A DNA stretch of 7,229 bases. Origin: Chitinophagaceae bacterium. Lineage in GTDB: Bacteria > Bacteroidota > Bacteroidia > Chitinophagales > Chitinophagaceae. Both the position numbers and the translations under genes were made by a program. The notes beneath the pieces are model-generated. The model was not told the DNA's origin, did not search any database, and worked only from the letters and a program-made list of their open reading frames with translations. Numbering within the stretch: position 1 is the first letter of the stretch; the number at the start of each line of letters is the position of its first letter. Positions 5,955 through 7,229 of this stretch are shown piece after piece. The stretch lies in the NCBI GenBank assembly GCA_019454915.1, contig JACFNM010000186.1:980-8208 (forward strand). Direction: 5' to 3'.

Positions 5955-5990
5955 GTCAGTTTGGAGTACACGATGTTAACGCCATACTGA
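5955..5990 (+). promoter_or_regulatory. Putative expression platform of the second riboswitch
   Basis: TCAGT (5956-5960) and TGG (5962-5964) pair with CCA (5982-5984) and ACTGA (5986-5990), leaving one U-U mismatch. The 3' strand of P1 (5908-5916) can instead pair with GTCAGTTTG (5955-5963) over nine positions, two of them G-U. P1, this alternative helix and the hairpin are therefore mutually exclusive, the same logic as at the upstream SAM-I element. No T run follows the hairpin, so simple intrinsic termination is not supported. Confidence 0.45.
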
Positions 5991-6233
5991 AGTACTGATC
6001 TCATCTTTCTTCGGAGAGAACTACACGGTTGTTTTTAGCGCCTTTATTTTCCAGGGAACCTTTTATTACATACGTACATCATTGCTTTCATAATGATGTA
6101 ATACACGGTTATTGACACCTGTGCAGGGATAGGTATTAGGATAGCTACGCTGCACAACGTAAAAGGATTCATAACTCCATAGGTAGCATCGTCTATAACA
6201 GGTTATGAAAAAAGAAATTTAAGAGAACATAAA
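5991..6233 (+). other. Structured remainder of the long TonB receptor leader
   Basis: No gene recognised. Hairpins that can be drawn: TACATCATT/AATGATGTA (6075-6083 with 6092-6100), with a rival pairing ATTACAT/ATGTAAT (6065-6071 with 6096-6102); TGTGCAG/CTGCACA (6120-6126 with 6150-6156); and TTCATAAC/GTTATGAA (6168-6175 with 6202-6209) just before an A run. TACACGGTT is repeated at 6022-6030 and 6102-6110. These may form part of the switch or bind an RNA regulator; none was matched to a known family. Confidence 0.4.
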
Positions 6234-6263
6234 ATGAATGATAATCATTGGATCACCGAATAA
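6234..6263 (+). CDS. Nine-residue upstream ORF overlapping the receptor start
   Basis: ATG at 6234 opens a reading frame MNDNHWITE ending in TAA at 6261-6263, whose last A is the first base of the receptor ATG (TAATG). The A-rich sequence before it resembles other starts in this window. Such an overlap would let ribosomes finishing the short ORF restart on the receptor gene. Translation is not shown; a chance ORF of this size is quite possible. Confidence 0.3.
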   Translation: MNDNHWITE

Positions 6264-7229
6264 TGAAGCAATATAATAAATACATACAGATGGGCATTGC
6301 AGGCTTGGTTTTTAGCCTGGGAACAGCAGCGCAAACCAGCACTACGGTAACAGAAAGTTTTCGGGTATCCGGCAATTGCGAAATGTGCAAAGAAAGAATA
6401 GAACACGCGGCATCGCAACTTGCACCTTCGATACACGCGGTTTGGAATATCAAAACCAATCAATTGCTGGTGGAGTTTGACAGCGCCGTGGTATCCGCAA
6501 CTGCGATCCGGCAAAAAATTGCCGAAGCGGGACATGATAACGAATTATTTAAAGCGGCAGACGAAGTGTATGAATCTCTGCCCGCCTGCTGCCGTTACCA
6601 CCGGTCCGGCAAGAGTGATATCACCAACACTCTGCATAGTGTCTCGGGAGTAATCGTGGAGGAAACGGTGAAGGGGAAGATTCACCCGGTAGCAGGCGCC
6701 ACGGTAAAAAGTCTTCATACAGGTGAAAGTTTTATTACAGACAGCACCGGTGTTTTTCGGTTTCAATCCACACTGCCTGCTCCTGTGGTGATCAGCTATG
6801 TAGAATTTTCACCCGATACGGTTACGATTACCGACACTAATATTCTAACGGTAACTTTAAAAAATACGGACGCGGTTGATTTAAAGGCAATAGCCGTCAC
6901 TTCCAAAAGAACGCCGGCCTATTTATCTGTTCATAGCGCTTATAATACAAGAACGCTTGGCGCAGCCGAATTGTCCAAAGCCGCCTGCTGCAATCTTTCG
7001 GAGAGTTTTGAAACGAGCCCGTCTGTGGATGTAAGTTATTCGGACGCGGTAACCGGCATGAAGCAGATTCAACTATTGGGGCTGTCGGGTATGTATACCC
7101 AGTTGCTTACGGAAAATGTTGCTGAACTGAAAGGATTTTCCGGTAGTTACGGGCTTACGTTTATCCCCGGTCCCTGGATCGAAAGCATACAAATAACAAA
7201 GGGTATTGGTTCCGTGGCGAACGGCTATG
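6263..7229 (+). CDS. TonB-dependent receptor with N-terminal HMA domain, partial
   Basis: 322 codons are visible; the beta-barrel lies beyond the right edge. Order of parts: signal peptide (about 1-24, hydrophobic core GIAGLVFSLGTAA, likely cut after AAQ); a heavy-metal-associated-like domain (about 31-93) with metal-binding pair C39/C42 in GNCEMC; a short LPACC element (C109, C110); a carboxypeptidase-regulatory-like beta domain (about 127-201, VSGVIVEE...PVAGATVKS...DSTGVFRF); then the plug domain (about 205 on, with ACCNLSESFETSPSVD, QIQLLGLSG and IESIQITKGIGSVANGY). The protein sits in the outer membrane and uses TonB energy for uptake. The GxCxxC domain and extra CC pairs suggest a metal such as copper, or metal-dependent gating (inference). 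Met10 is an alternative start but would remove the positive N-terminus of the signal peptide. Expression is likely controlled by the S-box-like leader upstream. Confidence 0.9.
   Translation, partial: MKQYNKYIQMGIAGLVFSLGTAAQTSTTVTESFRVSGNCEMCKERIEHAASQLAPSIHAVWNIKTNQLLVEFDSAVVSATAIRQKIAEAGHDNELFKAADEVYESLPACCRYHRSGKSDITNTLHSVSGVIVEETVKGKIHPVAGATVKSLHTGESFITDSTGVFRFQSTLPAPVVISYVEFSPDTVTITDTNILTVTLKNTDAVDLKAIAVTSKRTPAYLSVHSAYNTRTLGAAELSKAACCNLSESFETSPSVDVSYSDAVTGMKQIQLLGLSGMYTQLLTENVAELKGFSGSYGLTFIPGPWIESIQITKGIGSVANGY

Noticed and set aside
5923..5979. 18-codon ORF MHSGTRSFHLMSVWSTRC just after the second aptamer
   Set aside because: Possible leader peptide, but no supporting start context and it lies within predicted switching helices; likely chance.
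6245..6766. Minus- and plus-strand ORFs within the receptor gene region
   Set aside because: They are other-frame shadows of the receptor, whose frame shows signal peptide, HMA, regulatory-like and plug domains.

Overview
The window looks like a chromosomal segment from a Bacteroidota bacterium, probably of the Chitinophagaceae/Sphingobacteriia type (inference). Four things point there. The promoters fit the Bacteroidota consensus TTG-N17-23-TAnnTTTG. Starts lack Shine-Dalgarno sequences and sit behind A-rich leaders. A SusC-like TonB-dependent receptor is present with an N-terminal carboxypeptidase-like domain. The lipoprotein and trans-sulfuration enzyme resemble family types from this phylum. 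Nothing in the window identifies the species.

Layout. Positions 1-3136 (minus strand) hold a two-gene operon: a type III restriction-like SF2 helicase/nuclease (886 aa), then, with a 4-base ATGA overlap, an AlbA_2/Schlafen-domain protein that runs off the left edge. This is probably part of a restriction or defence locus. Positions 3137-3446 are a non-coding gap with the operon promoter, a 20-bp-spaced direct repeat and GC-rich alternative hairpins. Positions 3447-3893 (+) encode a small lipoprotein of unknown function, followed by a weak terminator.

Positions 4013-4330 (+) form a complete regulatory leader: promoter, canonical SAM-I (S-box) riboswitch with all four helices and the pseudoknot, a matching antiterminator and an intrinsic terminator. 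It controls a cystathionine gamma-synthase/lyase family gene (4331-5518), the expected SAM-repressed methionine gene.

Positions 5519-6262 are a 744-bp non-coding stretch and the most interesting part of the window. It contains a 141-bp imperfect inverted repeat whose ends carry two copies of a 23-bp palindrome. One copy overlaps a consensus promoter; the other abuts a second consensus promoter. The second promoter drives an approximately 480-nt leader that starts with a divergent SAM-I-clan aptamer (13-bp P1, P2 with kink-turn-like bulge, P3, P4, loop/J3-4 pseudoknot, conserved GGCAAC and AAGTGCC). Further hairpins and a 9-codon upstream ORF follow; the stop of that ORF overlaps the start of the next gene (TAATG). 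The gene (6263-7229, open at the right edge) is a TonB-dependent receptor carrying an N-terminal heavy-metal-associated (HMA) domain.

Thus two different S-box-type RNAs lie in tandem: a standard one on a methionine gene and a divergent one on a receptor that looks metal-linked. The second pairing is the candidate undescribed system here. Ligand, expression mechanism and transported substrate cannot be settled from sequence alone.
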